Under the pieces are notes generated by a model. The model made no database searches, was not told where the DNA came from, and worked only from the letters and a program-made list of their open reading frames with translations. From Rhipidocladum racemiflorum (taxonomy: Eukaryota; Streptophyta; Magnoliopsida; Poales; Poaceae): a DNA stretch of 64,000 bases. Below are positions 1-9,719 of this stretch, piece after piece. Position 1 is the stretch's first letter. Each line of letters opens with the position of its first letter. The position numbers and the translations under genes were made by a program. The stretch covers positions 1-64,000 of the forward strand of contig JAYEVF010000049.1 of NCBI GenBank assembly GCA_036346355.1. Direction: 5' to 3'.

Positions 1-874
1 TCCGTGAAGGTAGGTGGTCTAGTTCTCATTAACTCCCCAAGTTTAGGCTGGGCGGCATCAATAGTCTTCTGCAGGTGGTGGTTACTGTGGATTATTCACC
101 ATGTTTTAAGCCAGGGCTTTGCAACAACTGAACTGCATTGTCATCATCTGTTGAATATCTGCCACTAGGGGTTGGAATGATGGCGGCGGCGGTGGCACTT
201 GCTGCTCTGTTTGTTCTTGTGGTTCATGATCGTTACGTTGTTCTTGTGGCAATTTGCTGACCACATCCACGACCACGACCTCCTCTGTGACCTCTACTAT
301 CGGCTCCACGACCCTTCCTTGGTTCTCCATCCGGCGGCCGAGGAAAGGTTAGCAATAGATAAGAGGGAACAACTAAGATGAAGACTAGGAGATAGCTATT
401 CCAAGGCAAAACAAGTAAATAATTTCTCTAACTTTAGATGTGATTGCAGCGCAATGCCTAGAGCAAGTGTACAACACACCCGAGCACACAAGAAACAAAA
501 ATCCAGGATAAGCGTGACTAAACGTTACTAACTGGAAAAGGGGCAACATACACTAACGTAACAGAGCACCATTAATTTAACCTATATGGAAGTCCTTTCG
601 AGCACCTTCTCGACACTTAATCATTCTAGCAGCTCCTTCACTGGTCTTGAAAGGTATGAAGCATCCTCTTGCTTTGCATCTTCACGAAAGGCTCGAGGCT
701 TTGAGAAGTTTCATAAGATGAGATCAAATTGAACTTTCAAAATAATATCTCAGCAAACAAAAGGAGTAAGAACCTAAGAATAAGATGAGAGGGGACAAAC
801 TATTTAATGCCAATTCGTTGGTTTGTTTTAGAGAATAATTTTGAAATTATTCTAAAGACCATGCTAACTAAGGT
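1..874 (-). mobile_element. Internal region of a Ty3/gypsy element cut by the left window edge
   Basis: Read on the minus strand, this stretch follows the LTR that ends near 875. It holds an untranslated leader of about 540 bases and then the start of a gag-like frame at 330. No clear tRNA-Met primer site was found beside the LTR, so the leader side is degenerate or the boundary is slightly off. The rest of the element lies outside the window. Confidence 0.55.
106..330 (-). pseudogene. gag N-terminal fragment of the left-edge gypsy element
   Basis: The frame begins with an ATG after a long leader and encodes about 74 residues. A proline run (PPPPPS) is followed by a methionine/glutamine-rich stretch (QQMMTMQ). 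This resembles the start of plant gypsy Gag proteins, where a poly-proline tract precedes the first helices. The alternative frame reads Arg-Gly repeats, also common in such gag N-termini, so a frameshift near residue 15 is possible. The frame stops early and no capsid domain is visible before the window edge. The call rests on context and composition. Confidence 0.45.
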
Positions 875-1581
875 TGTGATTTCCGAATCCAACCCTATGT
901 GTATAAGCACACTATTCTCGGATCAAGCTAGTGCACATAGTGGAAAGCAGTGATAACACATCCATATCACGAATCAAATAATATTAAAACTCAAATAAAA
1001 GGTACCGGCCTTATGGTCGATGAATACAAATAAATAGCCACATGGCTTTAGTTCAATAAAGTAACAAATGAAACAAAATAAATAATTCTGAGATAAACCC
1101 ATCCATGTGCCTAATAGGCAATCGAATGGGGTGCGCATCCTAGAATTCCGGATCTCCTTCATCAAAACTACAAGCATAGACAAAACTACAAGCATAGTAC
1201 TCGTAGTCACCTTCTTCTTCTGCATTCTCTTCTGTGGAAAGTGGGGAATATTACAAGGGTGATTACACCACCGTACTATCAAGCGTTGGAAACTTAATGC
1301 ATGATAACTGACATAAAACAATGTTTAACTTCAAATACCACTAGTAATTTCACAAAGCATCATTTGACAAATGTAGTTGTAATAATTGAAATTTAATATG
1401 ACAAGCCCGAACAGGTTCCAATCACCCGATTGGCTCCAGCGCCAAACCACAACACGAGAGTTTCCATCCGCTCCGCAGATTCCCAAAACATCTTTTTCAT
1501 TTAAAAACAAAACCATAAAATCTACAATGTGAAAGTGTACCTCGCATGCCCTTGACCATGGGCACACTACTTAAGTAGTTT
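875..1581 (-). repeat. Gypsy LTR, left segment (minus orientation, interrupted)
   Basis: The terminal layout matches the solo LTR at 32595: a start near TG, a 'ctatgtgtataagcac' block like the 'ctgtgtat' block of other LTRs here, then a 'cttatggtcga' block. The LTR continues at 3603 after an inserted retroelement. I saw no target duplication around the whole LTR, as expected when the element body extends leftward. Confidence 0.6.
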
Positions 1582-1712
1582 TGTTAGAGATAGAGTCCTA
1601 TTCCTTATTGGTTAGAGATAGAGTCCTATTCCTATTCCTATTCCTTTTGCTTATGTACACTATATATTGTGGCCATTGGCCCTCATATTGAATACAAGTG
1701 CTATTCATAACA
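1582..1712 (+). repeat. 5' LTR of short-LTR element (131 bp)
   Basis: Starts with tgttagaga and ends with ttcataaca, so it has TG...CA ends. It contains an internal duplicated 'gttagagatagagtcctattcc' block and repeated ctattc units. The 3' copy differs at only a few positions. Confidence 0.9.
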
Positions 1713-1724
1713 TGGTATCAGAGC
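1713..1724 (+). other. Primer binding site (initiator tRNA-Met type)
   Basis: tggtatcagagc directly abuts the LTR end. This is the standard plant retrotransposon site complementary to the 3' end of initiator tRNA-Met. Confidence 0.9.
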
Positions 1725-3042
1725 ATAGGTTGAAACCCTAGCTCCAAGATTCTTCATTCTTTGCCGCCCTCGGGAGGAACAATTTCTACTCCCGAGGGCG
1801 GCTATCTCGTGTGGGGGCGGCCACCTCGTCATCGCGCTTGTTGTCGCCGCCTTCTTTGCCATCGGCTTCCATTGCCACTCGGCAACAGCGAACCTCCGGC
1901 CGACCAGTCGCTTCCGTGATGCCGTCGACATGATCTCCATGGTTGTGCCATCTTCGGTCTGCTTTGCGTGAGGGACGAACTTGACCTCCTTCCACCACTC
2001 CTTGGTGTTCAAATCTGAAGGCGGCCCGTCGCGGGTGGCGGGGGCGGAGGCGCGCGCCGCCTTGCCGTTGGGTAGCGAAGTGCGCGCCGCCATTGCCAAA
2101 GGATTCGTGCATCTCCGTATCATTTGTCGCCGCCATTGCCCTCCTGGTGCAGGCTCTGCTGCTTCAGAAGCCGGTCTTCTCAAAGGCGTGGCTCGGCCAC
2201 CTCGTCATCGGATCGGCGCTCTTGCATCTCGAATCGTCTGCCCGGCAGCTCCTCCGGCGGACCAGCTCTACTTGTCGCTGCCTGGGCGAGCTCGCCGCTC
2301 GTGGATCGCCGCCTTGCCGCGTGGATCTGGTTCGGCCGCACCTCGTCGACTTCGGTCGGCCGTGCATCCGCCGTCGTCGGGCCTCTGCCGTCGTCTTACG
2401 CTCAAGGCGGCGCTCATGCTCCTCTCCGCTGCCTACGCTTGGCACCACATCTTCCGCCTTGCGGCCAGCTAGAAGAGTCGCCGTCGCATTGGCTCAGCGC
2501 GATCTCCATGCCAGGCGGGCGGCTCACGGCCTCTGTGCCCCATGCTAGCCTGCTTTCGATCACCGGCTAACGCCAACTCCCGGCGGCTATCCGCGCCAGG
2601 CTACCGACTCCCGCCGGCCTCTCTCCACTCCATTGTCCGACGGCTTTCCCGACCCTACGCCTCGATTTAGAAGAATTCGTGTCTGAGGACTGAGGCCACT
2701 GAGTGCAACTGGACTCCAAACCAATCTCAAAGCCAGATTTAACTCCGGTTTTGGCTCCGGCTCTACGGCTTTTCATCACGGCCTCATTTTCAGTTTATCA
2801 GCTCTTTTGCTCTTGCTCTTGGTTTGGCTCTTTCGTTGGCTTGGTGGCTTTTCGGGCTACTGCTTTTTAGTGCTACGGCTAGTAATTTCTAATATTTTTC
2901 TTTAGTCTTCCGTTGCGTCCATCCAAGTCTCTAGCATCCTGATTCTGTTGTCACTTGGCTCTTTTATCGGCTCGGCTCATTCTCTCAACACTTATTACCT
3001 CGAATTAGGCTCGTTTTGTCGGCCGTCGTTTTTCTTAAATCG

Positions 3043-3322
3043 ACTCGGCCCTACCTTCGACTTTGGTTCGTCGATTTGGCTTCTTCGTCGACTTTTCTTC
3101 ACCGACTCGGTTCTTTGTTGGCTGTTCTTCGTCAGCTCAACTCTGGTTAGCTTGGCTCGGTTCGTTTTATCGGCTTCGTTGGTTCTTCTTCGTCGACTCG
3201 GCCCTACCTTCGACTTCCGTTTGTCGATTTGGCTTCTTCGTCGACTTTTCTTCATCGACTCGGCCATATCTTCGACTTCGGTTCGTCAATTTGGCTTCTT
3301 CGTCGACTTTTCATCATCGACT
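3043..3322 (+). repeat. Three imperfect 65-70 bp repeats inside the short-LTR element
   Basis: Each copy runs from tcgactcggcc through 'ttcgac' and 'gtcgatttggcttcttcg' to tcgacttttc, starting near 3043, 3193 and 3255. Copy 1 is separated from copy 2 by about 80 bases, while copies 2 and 3 are adjacent. The minus strand of the repeats reads as basic peptide repeats (KKSRRRSQID), probably a by-product. Confidence 0.75.
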
Positions 3323-3473
3323 GGGTTCTTCGTTGGCTATTCTTCGTCAGCTCGATGTTTCAAGAGTTACATGCTACGACGGTTTCTTCAGGACTATGAC
3401 TTTGGATTTTTCCCTTTTTAATTCAGTCCTTCCAAATGCAATGCTATTGCATACACCTTGCATTTGTGGGGGG

Positions 3474-3602
3474 TGTTAGAGATAGTCCTATTCCTTATTG
3501 GTTAGAGATAGAGTCCTATTCCTATTCCTATTCCTTTTCCTTATGTACACTGTATATTGTGGCCATTGGCCCTCATATTGAATACAAGTGCTATTCATAA
3601 CA
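3474..3602 (+). repeat. 3' LTR of short-LTR element (129 bp)
   Basis: Preceded by the polypurine-like tract ttgtggggggtg and ends in cataaca. Nearly identical to 1582-1712, with a 2-base deletion in the first gagatagagtcc block. Confidence 0.9.
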
Positions 3603-5830
3603 GTTTTAACTGTGTGCAGCTTTATCCAAGACATGATCGTCTCTTTTTGCTTGGCCTTTTAACACACTTCCTTAGGTGTGCGGCAGAGAGATCATGACAA
3701 GGCCTTTACAATGCATGACCTCAATATTAACTTCACCCGATAAGGTTTCACCGCTGTTAGGGTTCTAGCCACCCAGTACAGAAGCCCCCTCTTGCGCCTT
3801 GCGAGTGTCTCCATTTGGCACCACATTCCACCAAATGGTGAAGCCAATAATGAGATGGCACAAATTACTTAGCCAGGTCGTACCCATATAGACTTGTGGT
3901 TGTACGGTAGTGCTCGGTCCAAAGTAACACACGCTTTGGTCCTTAATTGACTAGGGAGGAACATTCACTTTACCAAAACATTCTCGTGCATCCAGCACCC
4001 ACCAAACATCCATCCGCCCCAGTCTAAACCATTTTTCAACTTTATTTCATTTAAATAACAGCAGCAACACCAATTACCGCAACTTCACAAAAGGGTTTAA
4101 ACGATATTTGAAATGATTCCTAAAATGACATAATACCGAAATGTTTATGCTGGACTAAGCAATTCTACCGTTCCATGCTACACTTTTGGTTATCACCAAA
4201 TAAACATAACTAATATCATCTATGGGACAAAGGTTCACAATTATCAATGTCAAGGGGGTCATAACAATTTCAGGAATTTAACTAAACCTTTAGGCTATAT
4301 TTGAAATATATTGCATAAAAGTAAGCATGCATAATTTAAAACAACATATGTATTTTGTAAATATGGGATCAACATGGTCAAGGAAGACTTGCCTCGAACA
4401 AGCGCTTCTTCCTGGTCTGGACCTTAGTTTTGAGTTGCCTCGTTGCCCTCGTACACCCCGGTCGCTTCAACACCTACGCGAAACGAGAGAACAAACCAAA
4501 TACTTACAAAACCAAACAGCAACTAAGCTCTAAAAATCAAATAAAATTCACCATTAAATAGAGCTCGAATTAACAAATTTTTAGAAACTGGAATTGCCTC
4601 CATCGGAGCTTGTATGAGGAGGAACGTGCTATTTGAAGTTTAAAATCAAAGAAAATAGAAAAGGGGTAATTTCTGGAATTATTTTTCTAAAGGAAAATCG
4701 CTTTATTGCATCACTGATGACGTCAGCAAGGGATTTTCAGAAATTAAAATAAATCTGGAAAGGCTTTCAGAGGCTGACAGGTGGGCCCATTGGTCCATGG
4801 ACCAGGTCCGCGGGACGCATAGGGTCTACGGTGTACTGGTTTTACGACACTGTGCTCAGGGCTGACACAGGAGACATGTGAGCGCTGACGCTTGCGACAC
4901 GCGAGTGATAGCACTTACATGGCGGTGGCGTGGACACGTGGCCCGGCGATGTGGTGTGCGCATGGCGATGACATGGCTCAATGACCCGTTTGGTAGCCAG
5001 CGATTACAGATCTGATCGGGCGCCCAGGTCGTGCCGATGCGGCACGGCGTGGCGCGGATGTGGCAACCACGGAGGCACATGATTGGCGTCTCAGCTCTGG
5101 TGACCAAAATCACGATGGCACTTCACCGGAGCCGTATAAGACAACGCGGCATTCGGCGAATCGGTTTTGCTTGGATCTGGATGCGGACGACTTAACGAAC
5201 CCGAAGGTGCACACAAGAGCGGCAGAACCCACCGAAGTGGTAGATCGGTGAGGAAAAAGGCAATGATCATGCGCGCAACTCCGGTGAGGAATTACCGGCG
5301 GACAGCGGTGTCTCAGGCGAAGGCGAAGGAGGCGACGGGTGCGACACGGAGAGGCGAACCTCGGGCAGCAGTTGGCAGGGCTTTAAATAGACTGTGGGGC
5401 GTGTGTACCACGCCGAGCGGCGTGGAATTCGGCGGGCGGCGCACAATGAGCCAAAGCGGCTAGCACGCGGTTGAAATTGGGCGAAGCTGTTATGACAGCG
5501 GGCTGAGTCGAAGCGAGTGAGCCACAAGGATTCGACACGGGAGCAAATCAAAATAAAAAAACTAAAAAACATTTTCCGAATTAGGAAAATTCCAGAAATT
5601 CAATTAAGAGCAAATAAATTCAAATAAATAGCAAATAAATTAAGAAAAATTCCTTGAAGCACAAGGAACACAACTACGACTGAAAATCTTTTATTTGATG
5701 CACGCATTAGTTAAATTAAATCTTTTGCTTATTTGAAAATGCAAATTAAGCTTCAATTAATTCAGGAAAACTCAAATTGTTCTCTTAAATTTCAACATTT
5801 TTCAAAAGCTCAAAAATTTGGAATGTTACA
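3603..5830 (-). repeat. Gypsy LTR, right segment (minus orientation)
   Basis: Continuation of the LTR begun at 875. Shared landmarks with the solo LTR at 32595 include 'cacttcctt.ggtg', 'gacaaggcc', 'aaggtttcaccgctg' and 'agaagccccctcttgcgcc'. A TATA-like block (ctttaaatag, about 5381-5390) reads on the minus strand. The segment ends with tgttaca at 5824-5830, the usual end of minus-oriented LTRs in this window. GC-rich frames between 4850 and 5570 have no recognisable product. Confidence 0.7.
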
Positions 5831-6210
5831 ATCTCTTTAGATTGGTAGAATCCCCACCAATACAAAGGAATTGTTTCTAACCCCCATCTATCAAAACAAG
5901 CTAGGAGAGGACGGAGAGCATGAAGTGCTTCTGGGGTTTGTGGTAGTCAACAGTCTGGTCAGGCCATCAGGGAGGGAGGCCATAAAGTGCTTCTGTGTTT
6001 TGAGGTAGTCAAATTTTGGGAGCACTCAACACCACTATGTCTGATCAAAGTTTCATCTTTGATTTTATGAAACAAGTAACCATGGGTTTCTCATTTCTTT
6101 CTATAAAAAGGTCTAGATAGTTGGTACTTAAGACCATTTAACCTTCTTATTACATATGAGCATAGCTGGAATAGTAATGTTTCTTAAAACTGAGTTTTTT
6201 TCCTAATCAG
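5831..6210. other. Intronic host DNA upstream of the VWA/ITIH-like exons
   Basis: No exon was recognised. The stretch has an imperfect 32-bp direct repeat (5919-5950 and 5981-6012, both ending in ggtagtcaa) and ends in a pyrimidine-rich acceptor (tttttcctaatcag). Earlier exons of the gene may lie beyond the inserted gypsy element to the left. Confidence 0.5.
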
Positions 6211-6381
6211 GTGGATTCTGTAAATATTCCAGACATTTCAGTAAAATGACCATTATTTGTATCTGGAAGATACCAAGGCAAGCTACCGGAGACACTTACC
6301 GCCAAGGGTTACTTGGCTGACAGGAGCGAAATATCGATTGAATTGAAGGTCCAACATATAAAGGATATACCTCTTGACAAA
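6211..6381 (+). pseudogene. VWA/ITIH-like exon a (171 bp)
   Basis: Bounded by a cctaatcag acceptor and an AAA|gtaag donor, 57 codons in phase 0. It reads VDSVNIPDIS then a stop (TGA, 6247-6249), then PLFVSGRYQGKLPETLTAKG and ends IPLDK. This matches the segment after the VWA domain in plant ITIH-like proteins. A C-to-T change of an arginine CGA codon would produce the TGA. Confidence 0.8.
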
Positions 6382-7078
6382 GTAAGATTCTCATACTTAT
6401 GTTGTACTTTTATCCAAAGGGAATTTTTTTAGTTATTTAAGGAACTTTCGCATTGTCCTTGATTTAATTCATTGGGGGATGGTTATAACCATAAGTCTTA
6501 TTGACCTCCATTAGTCAACCAAAAATACAAAACTTAATAGGTCCTAGAGGCACTTTGATAGGATTGTTTTCACTGATACAGTACTTTTAAGCAAAACTTG
6601 AGCTTGAGAGTGAAGGATGTAGTTTTCCTACATAAGACTGACCTAATTTATTGCATATGCAATCTTACTGATGAAAGCAGCTCACTAAAATCTGTCTGGA
6701 ACATCTCTGCTAGTGTCCTCTGTCCAAGAATCGAGTGGCATGAGTCATGCCAGTTAACCAAACAAAACATGCAACCTGCAACTTGTTAATTTGACTTAAC
6801 TTGATGTGTGGGAACCATTGGTTATCCTGGCACAGTGATCAGACACATAATTGAAAGTTCTACTAGTAGCATGATCAGAATTTAGAACCATATTATTGGC
6901 TTACAACATTACACGACCTAATTACTATCATGTTTGCATGATCATTTTTATGAGGTCCACATGTGCTCCAATTATGTGTTGAATATCAACTTGATGTTAT
7001 TATTCTTTGTAGTATGAAATTATATGCACATGGCCTATTAAGAGAGATCTGTGATTCCATTTCATGTTCAAATTTCAG

Positions 7079-7153
7079 GTGTTGGCAAAGCATGAATGGA
7101 TCTTCTCACAAAGCAAAAGCATGGCTTTACAAAATAAGCAACTAGAGAAAAAG
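7079..7153 (+). pseudogene. VWA/ITIH-like exon b (75 bp)
   Basis: Acceptor aatttcag, donor AAG|gtgatg. The 25 codons read VLAKHEWIFSQ...LEKK with no stop. It joins exon a in phase (PLDK-VLAK), as expected for the family. Confidence 0.82.
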
Positions 7154-7699
7154 GTGATGTAATCTGTTAGGCTAATGCTTAATCTCATAGGCTTGTGGCT
7201 GGACATTTTAAATTAAGTTCTGCGAGCTGGTTATTAACTTAACATGACTATATTCAAGTGATCATGTTAGGTTACTCCCTGAACTGAACTTGATGTCAAT
7301 ATTAGAAAAATAATTATTACGAGAGAAAGGGACCAAACACAAGACAGTATTTCCATGTACTTAAATAGCTAGAAACATATCTGTGATGGTTTGATAAACT
7401 TCATGTTTAATGTATGCCTTGCAAACTAGCATATTGCATGCACAGCCGGAGGTAGAAAGAAACAATGTTTCATATTGCATATCCATACCTTTTTAATTCC
7501 ATTGCCTATTGTAAGGTATTAATAGTACTGAATTACTGATGCTTTGAGATGTTGATATGAGTACCTTTCATTTAGTATTGTGTTATGGCAAGTTTGCAAC
7601 TATTATATTGATAAACTATTTAAGTTTGAATTCTCATTCACCTAATGTAATATTGTTTTTGAAATCTGATTTGACATTCTCCTTTGTTTGAAATAACAG

Positions 7700-7795
7700 G
7701 TGGTGAAATTAAGCATACAAAACAGCATTCCTTCGGAGTACACATGCACGGTCCTACTTCAAAACATCCAGGAAAAAATAGATCCAGCACAATAG
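7700..7795 (+). pseudogene. VWA/ITIH-like exon c (96 bp)
   Basis: Acceptor aataacag, donor after 7795 (gtataa). It reads VVKLSIQNSIPSEYTC and then the end DPAQ followed by TAG as the last codon (7793-7795). The final codon is probably a mutated CAG. Confidence 0.82.
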
Positions 7796-7973
7796 GTATA
7801 ATTTTTCTCACTTTTCTCATGAACTATTGTAGTTTCATGATTATGTTTTATTTGGTATAGCCATCCAAAATAATTAGGATTGAATTTGGTCCAGAAAATG
7901 AATGCAACGGGTCTTGTTTAGAATCCAATATGTTGCCCAACATTTCCATGAATCCTTTAGAAAATCTTAGTTA

Positions 7974-8137
7974 TGCCCTGTTTGGCAGAGCTCCAGATCC
8001 CAGCTCCACCTCAGAGCTGATACTTGTACAATAAAATAAAGTGACTTAAGTTTATAATTTTATTCTAAAATGTAAACAAGATGACCCACCTAAACACTCT
8101 TAATATATACACAGCTCTAGCTCTGCCAAACACCCCT
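7974..8137. mobile_element. MITE in the last intron of the VWA/ITIH-like gene (164 bp)
   Basis: Terminal inverted repeats share tgtttggcagagct (near 7979 and, in reverse complement, ending near 8133). TTA flanks both ends (7971-7973 and 8138-8140), which suggests a PIF/Harbinger (Tourist-like) origin. A hAT-type MITE is an alternative, because GTTTGGCAGAGCT ends are also known there. No coding capacity. Confidence 0.7.
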
Positions 8138-8145
8138 TTAGTACA

Positions 8146-8637
8146 TGATATAATGAGACCGGTGATATGACCGGAGTATACATCACAGGCGGCATAATTA
8201 TGCGGCAACTAAAGCAGCGTAAGAAGACAAGTCCGACGATCCATGTGTGCAAGCGGCACCGGCCCGACCAAAGATGCGAGATAAAGATGCGTGTGAACAG
8301 GGACTTCAACATGCAGGAGTAAGGAATAAATACGAATAGGTAGTTAAGTAGGATTTGTTTCTAGGAATAAGAGTTGGAGTCAGTTACGTGACTTTTAGCC
8401 GTACGATTCCAGGCGTCCGAGTCTTTTGTAATGGGTTATAAATAGATGGAAATAATAAGAAAAGGGCAAGCTTGATTTGCCACAAAAAAACTCAGCAATA
8501 GGCGGTGGCTCCGACAACAGCCGATCTATCCAAGATATCGGCGGTTGCGACGGATTCTTCGTCGAATAGCTTGCGTTCTGGTCTTCGGCCAGGAACTCGA
8601 GCCTACGGATGAGCTCATCCAGAATCAGCTCATAACA
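8146..8637 (+). repeat. 5' LTR of the Reina-like element (492 bp)
   Basis: Starts tgatataatgagacc and ends gctcataaca. It contains a TATAAATA box at 8437-8444. The copy at 13163 shares almost all of its length, with small indels. Confidence 0.88.
8437..8444 (+). promoter_or_regulatory. TATA box of the Reina-like 5' LTR
   Basis: TATAAATA, preserved in the 3' LTR at 13443-13450, about 195 bases before the LTR end. This is a typical U3/R promoter position. Confidence 0.65.
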
Positions 8638-8640
8638 ATT

Positions 8641-8653
8641 TGGTATCAGAGCC
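8641..8653 (+). other. Primer binding site of the Reina-like element
   Basis: tggtatcagagcc, three bases after the LTR end, complementary to initiator tRNA-Met. Confidence 0.9.
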
Positions 8654-8669
8654 AAACCATCCCAGGAAG

Positions 8670-9700
8670 ATGACCAACCCAGTGGAGGATCGGGTCGCGA
8701 TCCTAGAAACAGAAATGATGGAGGTGAAGTCCATGATGGTGGAGATGATGACGTTGTTGAAGGGTAAGAGCTCGACCGCCACCGAACAGGAGGCGCCAAG
8801 GAAAATACCCATCACAGCGGAAGGTGTCGAAGGGGGATCAGCTAAAGAAGGCACGGCTCTAAGCAGAGAACATCAGGCGAGGGCGCACGGACGAGCTGCA
8901 CTGGGCCGCTGACGCGAACCTGATCGTGAAGAAGAGGAAGGACACCGTCGATGGACACCTCGTCCACCACGGTTCGATCTTCCTGACTATGATGGTCAAG
9001 ATGATCTGTTGAGATGGTTAAAGCGGTGTGAGAGATTCTTCCGGGTACATCGCATCCCCGTGGAGGATTACGTAGAGATTGCCGGACTACATCTAGCATG
9101 GGAGGCACAGCAAGTCTTGGATAATTGGCAACAAGACGAACGGTGGATCGCATGGGAAGATTTCTCGGAAGCTTTCTCCCAACGCTTCTCTCGCCACTCG
9201 ACAATCGGACCATTGGGCGACTTGGTGAATTTCAAGCGAGGGCGTCGGTGGATGATTACGCCGCAGGAGTTCCGGATACTCTTGGCTAGAGCCCCACGCA
9301 TGAAGTGTGCGGACCAGATTGACATCTTTGTCATTTGGATTATCGGTGGCATTGGAGTACGGATGTTTGGCGTTAACGACCGCGATCTCGCTTTCGAAGC
9401 CATTCGCGTTCGCTGGAAGCAGGCACGAAGGCGGCTTGGATCGCAGAGGCACTTACAGGCTTTGCAAGCACGAACGGGGAGGAAGCTTCAAGCGCAACAT
9501 AGTCACGGGAAACCGCAGCGGTCCGATAGCGGGACTACCATCGGGGCAACACGTTGCGGCGCTAACTGGCGGAGCCACGACTTAGCGGAGTCACGAGTCC
9601 CACGGCCACATACGGCAAGAAATCGTCATTGGCTGGTGTTCGGTCTTTGAAGGTAGCCGATCATCTGCGTTGGTGGCCAGCACGCAAGGCAGCAGCGTCT
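8670..9700 (+). pseudogene. gag of the Reina-like element (frameshifted)
   Basis: An ATG 16 bases after the primer site opens a coiled-coil-like N-terminus (RVAILETEMMEVKSMM). The frame then shifts, and the capsid core follows from about 8970: DLPDYDG, DLLRWLKRCERFF, then a tryptophan-rich helix (ERWIAWEDFSEAFSQRF). These are hallmarks of plant chromovirus Gag (retrotrans_gag). The region after 9480 is basic, as expected for the nucleocapsid, but I could not confirm a clean CCHC knuckle. Several frameshifts break the gene. Confidence 0.75.
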
Positions 9701-9719
9701 CGGTTCCCAGCCGGCTACG

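Larger units (their letters stand above)
1582..3602 (+). mobile_element. Short-LTR non-autonomous retroelement (TRIM/LARD-like), complete
   Basis: Two near-identical LTRs (1582-1712 and 3474-3602) flank a 1.76-kb interior. A primer site directly follows the 5' LTR and a G-run polypurine tract precedes the 3' LTR. The flanking bases GTTT repeat on both sides (1578-1581 and 3603-3606), consistent with a short target duplication. The interior encodes no gag, protease, reverse transcriptase or integrase that I can recognise, so movement would need proteins from another element. It is inserted in the LTR that resumes at 3603. The GC-rich first half (about 1740-2700) gives overlapping frames on both strands that look like chance. 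Confidence 0.85.

Noticed and set aside
1701..2779. Several overlapping 90-160 residue frames
   Set aside because: Overlapping frames on both strands in GC-rich interior of a non-autonomous element, with no domain signatures.
2995..3267. Basic repeat peptide (KKSRRRSQID repeats) on the minus strand
   Set aside because: Its periodicity simply follows the DNA tandem repeats and there is no start context or splice context.
875..5830. Complete solo LTR with target duplication
   Set aside because: The five bases outside each end (aaggt and atctc) do not match, and gag-like sequence lies on the inner side, so it is an element LTR.
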